Positions 1 through 10,594 of a stretch of DNA of 16,203 nt are shown in pieces. Both the position numbers and the translations under genes were made by a program. Origin of the DNA: Penaeus vannamei (lineage: Eukaryota > Arthropoda > Malacostraca > Decapoda > Penaeidae); contig NC_091568.1 of the NCBI RefSeq assembly GCF_042767895.1, positions 27,202,283 to 27,218,485 on the forward strand. The letters run 5' to 3'. The notes beneath the pieces were generated by a model. The model searched no databases and was not told the DNA's origin. It worked only from the letters and a program-made list of their open reading frames with translations. The first letter of the stretch is position 1; every line of letters starts with the position of its first letter.

Positions 1-956
<956 letters not shown>

Positions 957-1336
957 GTTTCCTTCATGTACACATTAGCAATTCTTCGTTGCGTTACGAG
1001 ATGAAAGCTCAGAAGAGGAAATCTTCCGAAACGAAGCAGGAAAACTTTGTTCGTATTTCTCAGCGTTTTCCTCTCCTGAACGAGACCCATCTTATTTAGG
1101 AAGGCAACTCAGATGCTACGGTTTTCTATTCAGTTCTAAGAAGATTTGAACGTATGCACGACTAACTGCCTCAGCTTCAGTTCCTGAGCAAGAAATAATT
1201 AGTCTTCGGCTTATATGTATTACAAAAATAATAGGAACCGAATTTATTTTGCTCTAAGCATTTCCAGTCCTAAGATCCTACTGCGAGTCAATCTAGTAGT
1301 AATCTATGTTGATGGTAAGCTATAAACATTAATAAC

Positions 1337-1379
1337 CGTCTGTTAGCTCAGTTAGTTAGAGCGCCGATTGCTGTTGCGG
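1337..1379 (+). pseudogene. tRNA-like 5' half in foldback core
   Basis: CGTCTGTTAGCTCAGTTAG followed by TTAGAGCGCCG matches the acceptor 5' strand, D arm and A box of the tRNA-Ile copies at 2303 and 4525. After the GCGCCG the sequence departs (GATTGCTGTTGCGG) and no T arm or B box follows. The 3' half is replaced by sequence shared with the minus-strand copy near 13840-13890. It is therefore a fixed half-tRNA module in this subfamily. It should not make a functional tRNA. Confidence 0.65.
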
Positions 1380-1430
1380 ACCTAATTTCTTACTTTACCT
1401 CATCGGACTTCATTCTATCAGGCCCCAGTG

Positions 1431-1690
<260 letters not shown>

Positions 1691-1938
1691 TGTTTGGACA
1701 GAGCAAAATGAAATCGGTTTCTATTATTTTTCTAACGCATATAAGCCGAAGACTATTTCTTGCTCAGGATCTGATGCAAAGGAAGTTAGTCCTGCATGTG
1801 TTCAAATCTTGTCAGAACTGAATAGAAAACCGTAGCAACTGAGGTGCCTTCACAGATGAGATGGTTCTCGTTCAGGAGAGCAAAAAGTTTTTCCTGCTTC
1901 GTTTCGGAGGATTTCCTCTTTTGAGCTTTCGTCTCGTA

Positions 1939-2210
1939 TAGATATACCTGTCATCTATATATGTATATACATATATATATGTATATCATGAACACACGCA
2001 TATACATATATATATAATATATGTATATATATTCATATATACATATTTATAGATATATATTACACCAACGTATACACTCATATACATATTTATACATATG
2101 CATATGTAGATAGATATGCACACACAAGGTCAAGGGATGGCAGGGTGGCCAGGTCATTAGGACCGCTGTATCATTTCTATGATTGGTGATAATGATTATG
2201 CGTCGTTTCC
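1939..2210. repeat. Low-complexity spacer plus dispersed repeat fragment
   Basis: 1939-2125 is TATG/CATA-rich imperfect microsatellite. 2128-2205 (AAGGTCAAGGGATGGCAG onward, ending ATAATGATTATGCG) is a diverged inverted match to about 9394-9466 (CGCATAATCATTACCATA and CTTCCTTTGACCTTGG). I see no gene. Confidence 0.55.
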
Positions 2211-2302
2211 CTATATTGATGGTAAATTGCTACTTTTAATAATCTTCAATACAACTTGTTGACTGACAGTTCATTATGAGAAAGATTTTCAAATAGGTTA
2301 AG
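2211..2302 (+). repeat. Conserved 92-bp flank upstream of tRNA-Ile
   Basis: CTATATTGATGGTAAATTGC through TTTTCAAATAGGTTAAG is colinear with 4433-4524 (also 92 bp) and with the reverse complement of about 8229-8322. A conserved upstream flank means the repeat unit begins well before the tRNA. It might include external Pol III promoter sequence, which is inference. Confidence 0.8.
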
Positions 2303-2376
2303 GGCCTGTTAGCTCAGTTGGTTAGAGCGCCGTGCTAATAACGCAGATGTCGAGGGTTCGATCCCCTTACGGGCCA
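2303..2376 (+). tRNA. tRNA-Ile(AAU)-like copy in repeat unit
   Basis: The 74-nt sequence folds as a cloverleaf. Acceptor strands are GGCCTGT and ACGGGCC with one T:G wobble; discriminator A. The D arm is GCTC/GAGC and carries the A box TAGCTCAGTTGG. The anticodon loop is CTAATAA, anticodon AAT (read as AAU), isoleucine. The T arm is GAGGG-TTCGATC-CCCTT, containing B box GGTTCGATCC. The anticodon stem has one flaw, A at position 42 (CGCAG where the other copies have CGCGG), giving a C:A mismatch. A TTTT run at 2388-2391 could terminate Pol III after an 11-nt trailer. It lies in a repeat unit shared with 4525 and others, so it may be either a dispersed functional gene or a repeat-borne pseudogene. 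Confidence 0.75.
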
Positions 2377-2688
2377 AGCAAGTGTACTTTTAATACTATG
2401 ACTCTGGTGTCGGTCTATCACATGCAAATCCATCGGGATCCAGTGCCAGAAATATACCAGTGCCAATGTCAAATTCTGGTACGCAACGCTACATTTCTAG
2501 CCTCTACTATTATTAGCCTAATACTCTGTATTTGTAATCTTCCGCCCACTAGACTAAATAACTGGGGCACACACACATATATATACTATTAAAGAGAGCG
2601 AGAGCGAGAGAGAATGTTATATCTATCAATCTGTCTTTATGTACACACATCTATAAATATGTATATGTATATATGTATACGTTTAAAG

Positions 2689-2690
<2 letters not shown>
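2377..2690 (+). repeat. SINE-like body and microsatellite tail downstream of tRNA-Ile
   Basis: The body runs to CCGCCCACTAGACTAAATAA and CTGG at 2565. Similarity continues past it: CACACACACATATA, GAGAGCGAGAGAG and TATCTATCAATCTGTCTTTA near 2620 match, reversed, 10800-11000 and 6204-6418. The unit therefore has a conserved tail of at least about 120 bp beyond the body. Confidence 0.75.
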
Positions 2691-2781
<91 letters not shown>

Positions 2782-2799
2782 AATACTTATTCAAACGCA

Positions 2800-2896
<97 letters not shown>

Positions 2897-3047
2897 GCCT
2901 ATATATACATATATATATACATATTTATATATCAGTATATATGTAGACTTGCATATACATATATATGTATGTGTGTGTATGAGTCTCCTTCTCCCTTCCT
3001 TATCTCAAGATACACACACACACAAACACACACATATATACATATAC

Positions 3048-3079
<32 letters not shown>

Positions 3080-3195
3080 ACAATTATTCAGCAACCTTTA
3101 TCATTCCAGTAAGGTATCTAGATCTGAGCATATATATATATATAAATATGTATATATATGGAAACACACACACACATATGTATATATATACATAT
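2691..3195. repeat. Microsatellite block, no gene
   Basis: Two (TA)n tracts (about 2691-2777 and 2803-2892) are split by a short ACAAATACTTATTCAAACGC spacer. Then come CATA/TATG sequence, (CA)n about 3012-3034 and (TG)n about 3059-3079, with a short non-repeat patch at 3080-3130. Nothing coding is supported. Confidence 0.85.
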
Positions 3196-3420
3196 GTTCA
3201 ACACGTTGGGGTGAGTCTGGTATCAAACCTCGGTCTTTTTCTTTCTTTTTCTTTTAAAATATTCTTCTTCCTTTAGATGATTTAAGAGTTTTTCTGTATG
3301 AAACTTCACGCGCTCATGTAAACAAGCCGCCCCTCACTCACTTACCTAAGCCTCATTTGCCTTTGGTCTCCCTGCTGAACGGCCTCTTCGTCTCCGCCGC
3401 TTATCTCTCGCCCTCCGACA

Positions 3421-3548
3421 GACTCTTGGAGACCATGGAGGGCGCTGAAGAATAGTCCGTTGACCACGCGATCGGACTCAGGTGGGAGGACAAAGGCTAA
3501 GCGCAGCGAAGAGTTCCCAAGGTGTATATGAAGGAAAACATGTTCACA
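3421..3548 (+). repeat. Module A, copy 1
   Basis: CTTGGAGACCATGGAGGGCG, AGTCCGTTGACCACGCGATC, GGACTCAGGTGGGAGGAC and GGTGTATATGAAGGAAAAC. Further copies are at 9117-9210 (minus) and 14255-14366 (plus), with a 35-bp remnant at 957-991 (minus). An open frame across it on the minus strand is not convincing as a gene. The GC-richer, unique-looking 3303-3420 just upstream is absent from the right arm. Confidence 0.7.
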
Positions 3549-3761
3549 CACACACAGATGTATATACTCCTATACAAATGCATAAACACATACATATAAC
3601 TGATATCTGTATATGTATGTATATATGTATATTTATATATGTACATATATATGTGTATGTGTGACATGCTGTATACTATATATGAATTTATATATTCACA
3701 GATTGATAGATATGTGTATATATATGTATAATGCATGTGTATATTATATGTATATATACAT

Positions 3762-4080
<319 letters not shown>

Positions 4081-4239
4081 CTGTACAAATTACTGCATTT
4101 GTGCTTATGTTCATATATATATATATATTTATATGTATACATATATGTATGCATATATATAAATACACCCATATATATTATTCATATATGTAAATATGTT
4201 TACATATACATATGTGTGTGTGTGTGTGTGTGTGCATAA

Positions 4240-4524
4240 GTATATATTAGATTTCTTTTCGAAAAGGCACCTTCTATATCATGGTTATATTTTAAAACGT
4301 TTAGGATAAACTGCCTAAGCGTTTTCTAAGAGTAGTTTTTCATAGTCTTATATGCATTTGAAATTATTAACACAATGTATTTATTTTGCTCTGTCCTAAT
4401 ACAATCCTTTTGAAATACAATCTAACACTAGGCTATATTGATGGTCAATTGCTACTTTTAATAATCTTCAATGCAATTTGTTGACTGACAATTCATTATG
4501 AGAAAGATTTTCAAATAGGTTAAG
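4240..4524 (+). repeat. Pre-tRNA flank, conserved between arms
   Basis: AAACTGCCTAAGCGTTTTCT, TTATTTTGCTCTGTCCTAAT and CAATCTAACACTAGG, then the 92-bp segment shared with 2211-2302. The reverse complement of 8229-8515 matches almost throughout, and 11292-11460 matches with deletions. The TTTATTTTGCTCT motif also occurs in the foldback arms (1247-1258, 13547-13560), linking the two subfamilies. Confidence 0.75.
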
Positions 4525-4598
4525 GGCCTGTTAGCTCAGTTGGTTAGAGCGCCGTGCTAATAACGCGGATGTCGAGGGTTCGATCCCCTTACGGGCCA
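4525..4598 (+). tRNA. tRNA-Ile(AAU), cloverleaf intact
   Basis: The 74-nt cloverleaf has all stems intact. Acceptor GGCCTGT/ACGGGCC has a single T:G wobble; the D arm carries A box TAGCTCAGTTGG. The anticodon stem CCGTG/CGCGG encloses loop CTAATAA (AAU anticodon, isoleucine). T arm GAGGG/CCCTT carries B box GGTTCGATCC; discriminator A. A TTTT at 4610-4613 gives a plausible 11-nt trailer. This and the 11218-11291 copy are the copies most likely to be functional. Its place inside a dispersed repeat means a pseudogene fate cannot be excluded. Confidence 0.8.
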
Positions 4599-4690
4599 AG
4601 TAAGAGTACTTTTAATACAATGAATCTGGTGTCCGTTTATCGCATGTGAATCCATCAGGCTTCAGTGCCGGATATATGTCAGATCCAAGG

Positions 4691-4774
<84 letters not shown>
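4599..4774 (+). repeat. Truncated SINE-like body ending in (TA)n
   Basis: The body follows the 2377 copy until CAGATCCAAGG at about 4691, where a roughly 80-bp (TA)n replaces the rest. The same break appears reversed at 13334-13345 (ACCTTGGAGCTGACATAT), so the truncation predates the duplication of this segment. Confidence 0.75.
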
Positions 4775-4776
<2 letters not shown>

Positions 4777-5457
4777 TGTATATGCATATATATACACATA
4801 TATGTATGTATTTATCTCTCTCCTTCTCTTTCCCTCTCTCTATCTCCTTCAGTTTCTGTGTGTATGAATATATATCTCGTATTCATAAGTGCTTACTCAA
4901 TATTCTATTTCCCATCGTAGTAGCTATCAGCTGATGGTGAACAGGTGTAATCATAGGATATCAATCAGTATCTGAAAATCAATATTATAGTTTCACTGAG
5001 GTATAATTTCTGTTTATTGCATCATCACTGGTAGTGATGGCATGGACTCTGACAAAAAAATCCAGATGAACAGGATGAACTGATCGAGTCTGAGGACGAG
5101 CCATGGAGTAAGGTCTCCGATTCAGATTAGGAATATGACACGGAGTATTACGCATGAGGTGTCTGGCTCGAATCCCCCTCTACTAAAAATGAGTCACTGC
5201 TTATTTCTGATAAAGTGGGTCTTTCTGATGAATTTGAAGTCAGTTTCAAGTTGTTATACCATGAGCTGATCTAGCATAATATTTTTGTGTCCCTTTTTTG
5301 CTCTGGCAGGGATGCCCAACCACGAAAAATGTCTGTCATTGGTCATTCCTAATACACTTTATAATGCTATTACGCTTTGACTTGTTTTTCTTTGTTACTA
5401 GTTCAGCTAGCTCAAATTTTTCATATATTCTCCTGCCCCTGTGTAGCACACCCACCA
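4775..5457 (+). repeat. Duplicated non-tRNA segment, inverted copy at 12513-13235
   Basis: After CT-rich sequence (4815-4850) this holds CTCGTATTCATAAGTGC, ATTCTATTTCCCATCGTAG, an acidic coding-like fragment and TTTGACTTGTTTTTCTTTG, ending at CACACCCACCAGC, where it joins a tRNA-Ile 3' half. The reverse complement of 12513-13235 carries the same series in the same order, joined to the tRNA at the same place. Confidence 0.75.
5011..5115 (+). pseudogene. Acidic coding-like fragment, decayed copy
   Basis: In the frame GAT GAA CAG GAT GAA CTG the sequence reads DEQDELIESEDEPWS, preceded in another frame by GSDGMDSD. A 1-nt indel in the A-run near 5055 separates the two. The inverted copy at 12856-12975 keeps one frame longer. 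Acidic Asp/Glu-rich N-termini are common in several transposases, including piggyBac types, but no catalytic motif is visible and I cannot assign a family. Confidence 0.35.
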
Positions 5458-5703
5458 GCTAATAACGCGGATGTCGAGGGTTCGATCCCCTTACAGGCCA
5501 AGGAGCATGATTATAATACAATGCCTCAAGTGTCGGTTCATCGCATGCAAAACCACCAGGCTCCAGTGCCAGATATATGCCAGTCCCAAGATTAAATACT
5601 GGTACACAGACAAGACGGAGACGCTGCATTTCTAGCCTCTACTATTCTTAGCTTAACAGTTTTTACTTGTATCCTTCCTTCCGCCCAATAGACTAAATAA
5701 CTG
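5458..5703 (+). repeat. tRNA-Ile 3' half fused to complete SINE-like body
   Basis: The tRNA part starts inside the anticodon arm (GCTAATAACGCGGATG) and keeps the T arm and B box to 5500. The acceptor 5' strand and D arm are missing, replaced by CACACCCACCA. Acceptor ACAGGCC differs from the ACGGGCC of the intact copies. The full body follows to CTAAATAACTG at the gap edge. An identical junction exists at 12512 on the minus strand, so this is an inherited chimera. Confidence 0.8.
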
Positions 5704-6203
5704 NNNNNNNNNNNNNNNNNNNNNNNNNNNNNNNNNNNNNNNNNNNNNNNNNNNNNNNNNNNNNNNNNNNNNNNNNNNNNNNNNNNNNNNNNNNNNNNNN
5801 NNNNNNNNNNNNNNNNNNNNNNNNNNNNNNNNNNNNNNNNNNNNNNNNNNNNNNNNNNNNNNNNNNNNNNNNNNNNNNNNNNNNNNNNNNNNNNNNNNNN
5901 NNNNNNNNNNNNNNNNNNNNNNNNNNNNNNNNNNNNNNNNNNNNNNNNNNNNNNNNNNNNNNNNNNNNNNNNNNNNNNNNNNNNNNNNNNNNNNNNNNNN
6001 NNNNNNNNNNNNNNNNNNNNNNNNNNNNNNNNNNNNNNNNNNNNNNNNNNNNNNNNNNNNNNNNNNNNNNNNNNNNNNNNNNNNNNNNNNNNNNNNNNNN
6101 NNNNNNNNNNNNNNNNNNNNNNNNNNNNNNNNNNNNNNNNNNNNNNNNNNNNNNNNNNNNNNNNNNNNNNNNNNNNNNNNNNNNNNNNNNNNNNNNNNNN
6201 NNN
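5704..6203. other. Assembly gap of exactly 500 N
   Basis: All N. A plus-strand body end abuts its left side, and the microsatellite tail of a minus-strand body lies on its right side. Opposed near-identical repeats are a likely cause of the failed assembly. The round number suggests a placeholder length. Frames drawn across the gap are meaningless. Confidence 0.98.
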
Positions 6204-6418
6204 TATGTATGTATGTATATGTATATGTATATGTATATATGTATATGTATTCATCTATGCGTATACATATATACATCTACATATTTATAAATGCATGTAT
6301 ATGTGTATATAAAGATAGATTGATAGATATAACATATTTGTGTCTATTTCTCTCTCTCTCTCCCTCTCCCTCCCTCTTTCTATCTCTAATAATATATGTG
6401 TGTATGAGTGTGTGTGCT
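6204..6418 (-). repeat. Microsatellite tail of minus-strand repeat unit
   Basis: TATG/CATA-rich sequence, TAAAGATAGATTGATAGATA and a CT-rich tract (6350-6385), leading to GTGTGTGCTCC. It is a direct repeat of 10800-11001, including the TGCGTATACATATATACATC block, and matches the reversed tail at 2566-2690. Confidence 0.75.
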
Positions 6419-6478
6419 CCAGTTATTTAGATTGGTGGGCGGAAGAAATGCTAGAAATGCAGCGTTGCCAATGACTTT
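6419..6478 (-). repeat. SINE-like body, first part, interrupted by insertion
   Basis: CCAGTTATTTAGATTGGTGG through GCAGCGTTGCCAATGACTTT. Compared with 11002-11093 it lacks an internal stretch (the AAGACTGTTAAGC block). It resumes at 8032 (CTTTCAGTCTCTGTC) after the 1553-bp insertion. Confidence 0.85.
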
Positions 6479-6950
6479 TGTAGGGGTTATCATGATCTTG
6501 CCCCTATTTTGCGGGGCCGTAGGAGCCAACGAGACCTAAGCCTCCGGCCTCCTGTTTCGGCACAGAGTAATTATCATGTTCTTGTGCTGTGATATCGATA
6601 CTGGTAGCGTGTTTCACTGACAAAAGTTTCGACCAAAGCATGAAATCATAAATATAGATAGTTAATACAAGATGCAGAGAACCATTACTGTATATAACTG
6701 ATAAAACGTAGTATTTAAAATCATCAAAGTAAATGAAACATGACTAAATAAAACAAAGTTAAAATAAATTCAATAAATCAGTAAACTACGTTACGCTTTA
6801 TCAGTTATCAATACATCGACAGGAAGTTATTTATTTAAAAGTTATCTTTAAAGTCAAGCCATTGAAACAATTCCATTAGCATTTACTTTATCACTTAAAT
6901 TCATCAGTCTTTTCATTTAGTATTCACTGCTCAAAAACTTTAAAACTTTG

Positions 6951-6952
<2 letters not shown>

Positions 6953-7036
<84 letters not shown>
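6953..7036. repeat. (TA)n microsatellite inside LTR-like insertion
   Basis: About 84 bp of nearly pure TA in an AT-rich, gene-free stretch (6620-7320). It is the only large microsatellite in the insertion. Confidence 0.9.
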
Positions 7037-7038
<2 letters not shown>

Positions 7039-7316
7039 TTCTTTAACAAACTTCAAATAATAAATATAAATCATACATGGAAAACGAAACAAAAGGCAAA
7101 ACTCAAACTATTATCATTAAAACAAAAACCGTTAACACAAAACATAAAATAAGCAAAACCTCCGAAACAATAAAAGCAAAAGAAAATATACGTAAAATGA
7201 GGCAATCTAAAATAAAACTGATAAAACAATACCTTATATGACTGCAGACTCACTGTAAGATCCAACGGTTAAAAGCGACAGAAAAACACAAATAAAAAGA
7301 ACAAAGCTTAAAAAAA

Positions 7317-7345
7317 CGGCGGTTATCTGAGGGATAACCCAGCCG
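7317..7345. other. GC-capped hairpin in LTR-like insertion
   Basis: CGGC-GGTTATC, loop TGAGG, GATAACC-CA-GCCG. The 7-bp inner stem is perfect and a 4-bp outer stem is offset by a CA bulge. GGTTATC also occurs at the insertion's left end (6484-6490). It could be an RNA structure in the element transcript. Confidence 0.5.
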
Positions 7346-7700
7346 TAGGTTAATGACTGGATGCCTGTGCGCAACTCCACTCAGGTGGTTGACCCCACCT
7401 TATTTAAGGTCGTGCGCCAGGAGGTGTTCGCGCATCAAGACTCATTTCATTGTTAAATGTCGTCTGCATTAAAGAACGAATACCTAAAAGTGCGAATTTA
7501 CTAAAAGATTGCCGTGTTAGATGAAAAATAAATGGTTCTTTACAGAGAAATACATATAAAATATCAGTAATATAAAAAGAAAGGAACATATATACAGGAA
7601 TTTAAACAAGCGATATAATTGTTTTCCGTGGGCTAGCTGAGGGGGTTTGGCGCCGAATGCCCGTTGACTCTTTTCCCTCACCCTTGTCCTTCGTCATCTT

Positions 7701-7809
7701 GGGCGCCATCTTGAAAAATGCGTGTTTTCGAGGGCGACCTCCCGACGTCATCCTTCGCAGGCCTCGAGCAGGAAATCGGGTCGTCGTCGGCTCGTACGTA
7801 ATATTGGTC
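7701..7809 (-). promoter_or_regulatory. CpG-rich TATA-less promoter-like cluster
   Basis: On the minus strand, in order: a CCAAT box (ATTGG at 7803-7807), a CRE-like TGACGTCG (CGACGTCA at 7743-7750) and a YY1-type CAAGATGGCGCCC (7701-7713). The ATG in the YY1 site opens MAPKMTKDKG, and GGTGAGGG at about 7682-7675 could be a splice donor within that frame. 7640-8000 is far richer in C, G and CpG than its surroundings. In the LTR interpretation this would be the element's own promoter. A captured or native host first exon is the alternative. Confidence 0.4.
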
Positions 7810-7953
7810 ATTTCTCCTTGGAAATGAAAAAAATGCCTAGGGCGTCGCCATCGTCCTCCTACAGCGCCTCCGTCAGTGGCACCCTTCTGCAGCACCTCCG
7901 TCGAGATCCGCACGCCCTGGTCCATATTACGCTTTATCTCTCGGGGCTTTTCA

Positions 7954-7967
7954 GGGGGGGGGGGGGG
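7954..7967. repeat. Poly-G run
   Basis: Fourteen consecutive G. It would be unstable in replication and error-prone in sequencing, so the length is unreliable. It lies inside the open minus-strand frame 7602-8153 and gives a proline run. Confidence 0.9.
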
Positions 7968-8031
7968 TTCCGGTGATGCTGAGCGGGGTGTAGGTCGTAA
8001 GAAGACGCAGTAAGAGCCACAGCTCACTACA

Positions 8032-8158
8032 CTTTCAGTCTCTGTCTTGTCTGTGTACCAGTGTTTGACCTTGGCACTGGCATATATCTGGCACTGGAGA
8101 CTGATGGATTGGCGTGCGGTGAACGGACACCAGTCAATGAATAAAATACTCAATATGT
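8032..8158 (-). repeat. SINE-like body, second part
   Basis: CTTTCAGTCTCTGTCTTGTC, GTGTACCAGTGTTTGACC and GGCACTGGCATATATCTGG, continuing the body broken at 6478 up to the tRNA. It closely matches 11090-11217. Confidence 0.85.
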
Positions 8159-8228
8159 TGGCCCGTAAGGGGATCGAACCCTCGACATCCGCGTTATTAG
8201 CACGGCGCTCTAACCGAGCTAACAGGCC
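8159..8228 (-). pseudogene. tRNA-Ile(AAU) copy with shortened D loop
   Basis: The minus-strand sequence keeps acceptor, anticodon arm (loop CTAATAA), T arm and B box. The D-arm region reads AGCTCGGTTAGAGC, 4 nt shorter than AGCTCAGTTGGTTAGAGC, so the tRNA is 70 nt. The loss removes part of the A box and the G-G pair used in D-loop/T-loop contact, so function is doubtful. A T-run (AAAA on plus, 8143-8146) remains downstream. Confidence 0.75.
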
Positions 8229-8855
8229 CTTAACCTATTTGAAAATCTTTCTCATAATGAATTGTCAGTCAACAAATTGTAATGAAATATATTAAAAGTA
8301 GCAATTTATCATCAATATAACCTAGTGTTAGATTGTATTTCAGAAGGATCATATCAGGACAGAGCAAAATAAATACATTGTGTTTATCATTTCAAATGCA
8401 TATAAGCCTAAGAAAAACTACTTCTAAGAAAATGCTTAGGCAGTTTATCCTAAATGTTTTTAAACCTCATAACCATGATATGTAAGGTACCTTTTCGAAA
8501 ATAAAAAATCTAATACACACACACACACACATACACACACACACACACACACACATACATATATGTAAACATATTTACATATATGAATAATATATATGGG
8601 TGTATTAATATATATATGCATACATATATGTATACATAGAAATATATATATGAACACAAGCACAAATGCAGTAATTTGTACACAAAAACAAAAATGAAAA
8701 CAACCACGATAAGAAATGAAGGAAATGAACTCTCCTCAAGCGTTCGTCTCCAGACGTATGATTAACCAAAAGTCTTTTATCATTTGTCTGAAAAAGAACT
8801 CATGAAGGGTTTGAAACGTTACACTGTATTTTGATTTGCATTGTGACTTTTCCTC

Positions 8856-8858
<3 letters not shown>
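8229..8858 (-). repeat. Right-arm flank and module B copy 2
   Basis: Mirror of 3906-4524: the pre-tRNA flank 8229-8515, a (CA)n/CATA block 8516-8660 and module B about 8700-8858 (ACGTATGATTAACCAAAAG, TTGAAACGTTACACTG, TTCCTCTTC at 8850-8858). The inner arm of the module B stem is mutated here (GAAAAAGAAC). No gene. Confidence 0.75.
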
Positions 8859-8922
<64 letters not shown>

Positions 8923-9210
8923 GCATTATACATATATATACACATATCTATCAATCTGTGAGTATATAAATTCATATATAGTATACAGTATGTCACACAT
9001 ACACATATATATGTACATATATAAATATACATATATACATACATATACAGATATCAGTTATATGTATGTGTTTATGCATTTGTATAGTAGTATATACATC
9101 TGAGTGTGTGTGTGTGTGAACATGTTTTCCTTCATGTACACCTTGGGAACTCTTCTTAGCGATTAGCCTTTGTCCTCCCACCCGAGTCCGATCACGTGGT
9201 TAACGGACTG
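8859..9210 (-). repeat. Right-arm microsatellite and module A copy 2
   Basis: (TA)n about 8859-8919, then CATA/TATG sequence matching 3550-3760 in reverse (TATGTGTGACATGCTG there, CAGTATGTCACACATA here). Module A follows at 9117-9210 (CCTTCATGTACACCTTGGG, CCCGAGTCCGATCACGTGG), truncated relative to 3421-3548 and 14255-14366. Confidence 0.7.
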
Positions 9211-9276
9211 CACGTGGAAGATTCTTGCAGAAAAACTTTCTTAAATAATCTAGTGGAAGAAGAATATTGTAATAAA

Positions 9277-9312
<36 letters not shown>

Positions 9313-9371
9313 AATAAATAAATAAATAAAAGACCGAGGTTTGATGTCAGACTCACCCTAACGTGTTGAAC
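9211..9371 (-). repeat. Right-arm outer end with (AAT)n/(AAAT)n
   Basis: GAAAAACTTTCTTAAATAATC opposes 3277-3300. About 9271-9330 is a trinucleotide then tetranucleotide AT-rich expansion occupying the place of the CT-rich tract at 3235-3255. AGACCGAGGTTTGATGTCAG to GTGTTGAAC at 9371 is the structure's terminus. Confidence 0.7.
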
Positions 9372-9777
9372 AGGACAGGAAAGAAGAACGCATAATCATT
9401 ACCATACAAGTGCCTTGCATGCACAGCGGTCCCAATGGCCTGGTCACTGTGCCTTCCTTTGACCTTGGCCCCGACATGTCAGAAAAAGAGGAATCGGCTG
9501 ACAACGAACAGACTACTGGGACAGAGGACTAAACTTTTGCCACATACGAATCATATCATAACTACTGAATAATGAAATTTTGATTTGAAATAATTCGTTT
9601 ATACGCAACATTTTTTAGATGAATTATATAAGGACGTGGCTGTAGATTTTTTTTTTTTTTTTTTTTACAGTGGATTAGTACACAAAGTATATGTTCAGGA
9701 GACGACGTCGAGAACACAGACAGACGCCGTTTTATCCTGTTTCTTAGGATGCTTCCTGAACTATTTTGAGATACTGA
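9372..9777. other. Low-copy-looking spacer without a supported gene
   Basis: 9394-9466 is a diverged inverted match to 2128-2205. 9460-9530 reads as a short acidic frame on plus (LGPDMSEKEESADNEQTTGTED then stop TAA), too short to call. 9647-9666 is 20 consecutive T followed by ACAG. This is either the reversed poly(A) of a retroposed sequence or a polypyrimidine tract before a splice acceptor. Neither is proven. Confidence 0.5.
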
Positions 9778-10430
<653 letters not shown>

Positions 10431-10520
10431 ATATGTACACACATGTATATATTTATATTAAGAGATAAACACATACACACATATATATGGAGGGAAAACA
10501 CTCTACTGTGTTGATACTAT

Positions 10521-10594
10521 GGTAGATAAAGCCACAATGCACAAACTAGTCTCACTTCAATAAATCTAGTTTGTGCATTGTGAGTTTTTCTACC
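10521..10594. other. Long hairpin (29-bp arms, 16-nt loop)
   Basis: The left arm 10521-10549 begins GGTAGATAAAGCCACAATGC and continues ACAAACTAG. The right arm 10566-10594 begins CTAGTTTGTGCATTGTGAG and ends TTTTTCTACC. The inner 17 bp are perfectly complementary; only a few mismatches or wobbles occur further out. The loop TCTCACTTCAATAAAT contains AATAAA. Hairpins like this occur at the ends of some retroelements and MITEs. I cannot assign a family. Confidence 0.8.

Larger units (their letters stand above)
6479..8031. mobile_element. LTR-like insertion (probable solo LTR) with 4-bp target duplication
   Basis: The insertion begins TGTAGGGGTTATC and ends CTCACTACA, with 5-bp inverted termini TGTAG/CTACA. 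It is flanked by CTTT at 6475-6478 and 8032-8035. Removing it and one CTTT restores AATGACTTTCAGTCTC, matching the uninterrupted relative AACGACCTTCAGACTC at about 11086-11101. TG...CA ends with a 4-5 bp duplication are characteristic of LTR retrotransposons. No gag/pol is present, so a solo LTR or short non-autonomous element is likely. Orientation is unclear. A plus-strand TATTTAAGG lies at 7401 with ATTAAA at 7468; a minus-strand CCAAT/CRE/YY1-like cluster lies at 7701-7809. 7040-7320 is strongly A-rich and T-poor on the plus strand. The alternative is a TGTNR-ended DNA transposon (Ginger-like), but the inverted ends are too short for that. Confidence 0.75.

Noticed and set aside
3342..3551. 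69-codon minus-strand frame over module A
   Set aside because: The frame is not maintained in the other module A copies (9117-9210, 14255-14366), so it is not selected coding sequence.
5080..5110. Hammerhead-ribozyme-like CTGATCGAGTCTGAGGACGAG
   Set aside because: The core CTGATGA and the GAAA are both altered and no cleavage-site stem is evident. The same bases are better explained by the acidic coding-like fragment.
6479..8031. Viral (for example nimavirus-like) insertion
   Set aside because: No viral coding region is visible. The TG...CA ends and the 4-bp duplication are sufficiently explained by an LTR-type element.
7602..8153. 183-codon minus-strand frame
   Set aside because: It starts inside the SINE-like body, crosses the insertion boundary at 8031/8032 and includes a poly-G-derived proline run. 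Only its last part, after 7709, might be a genuine short coding start.
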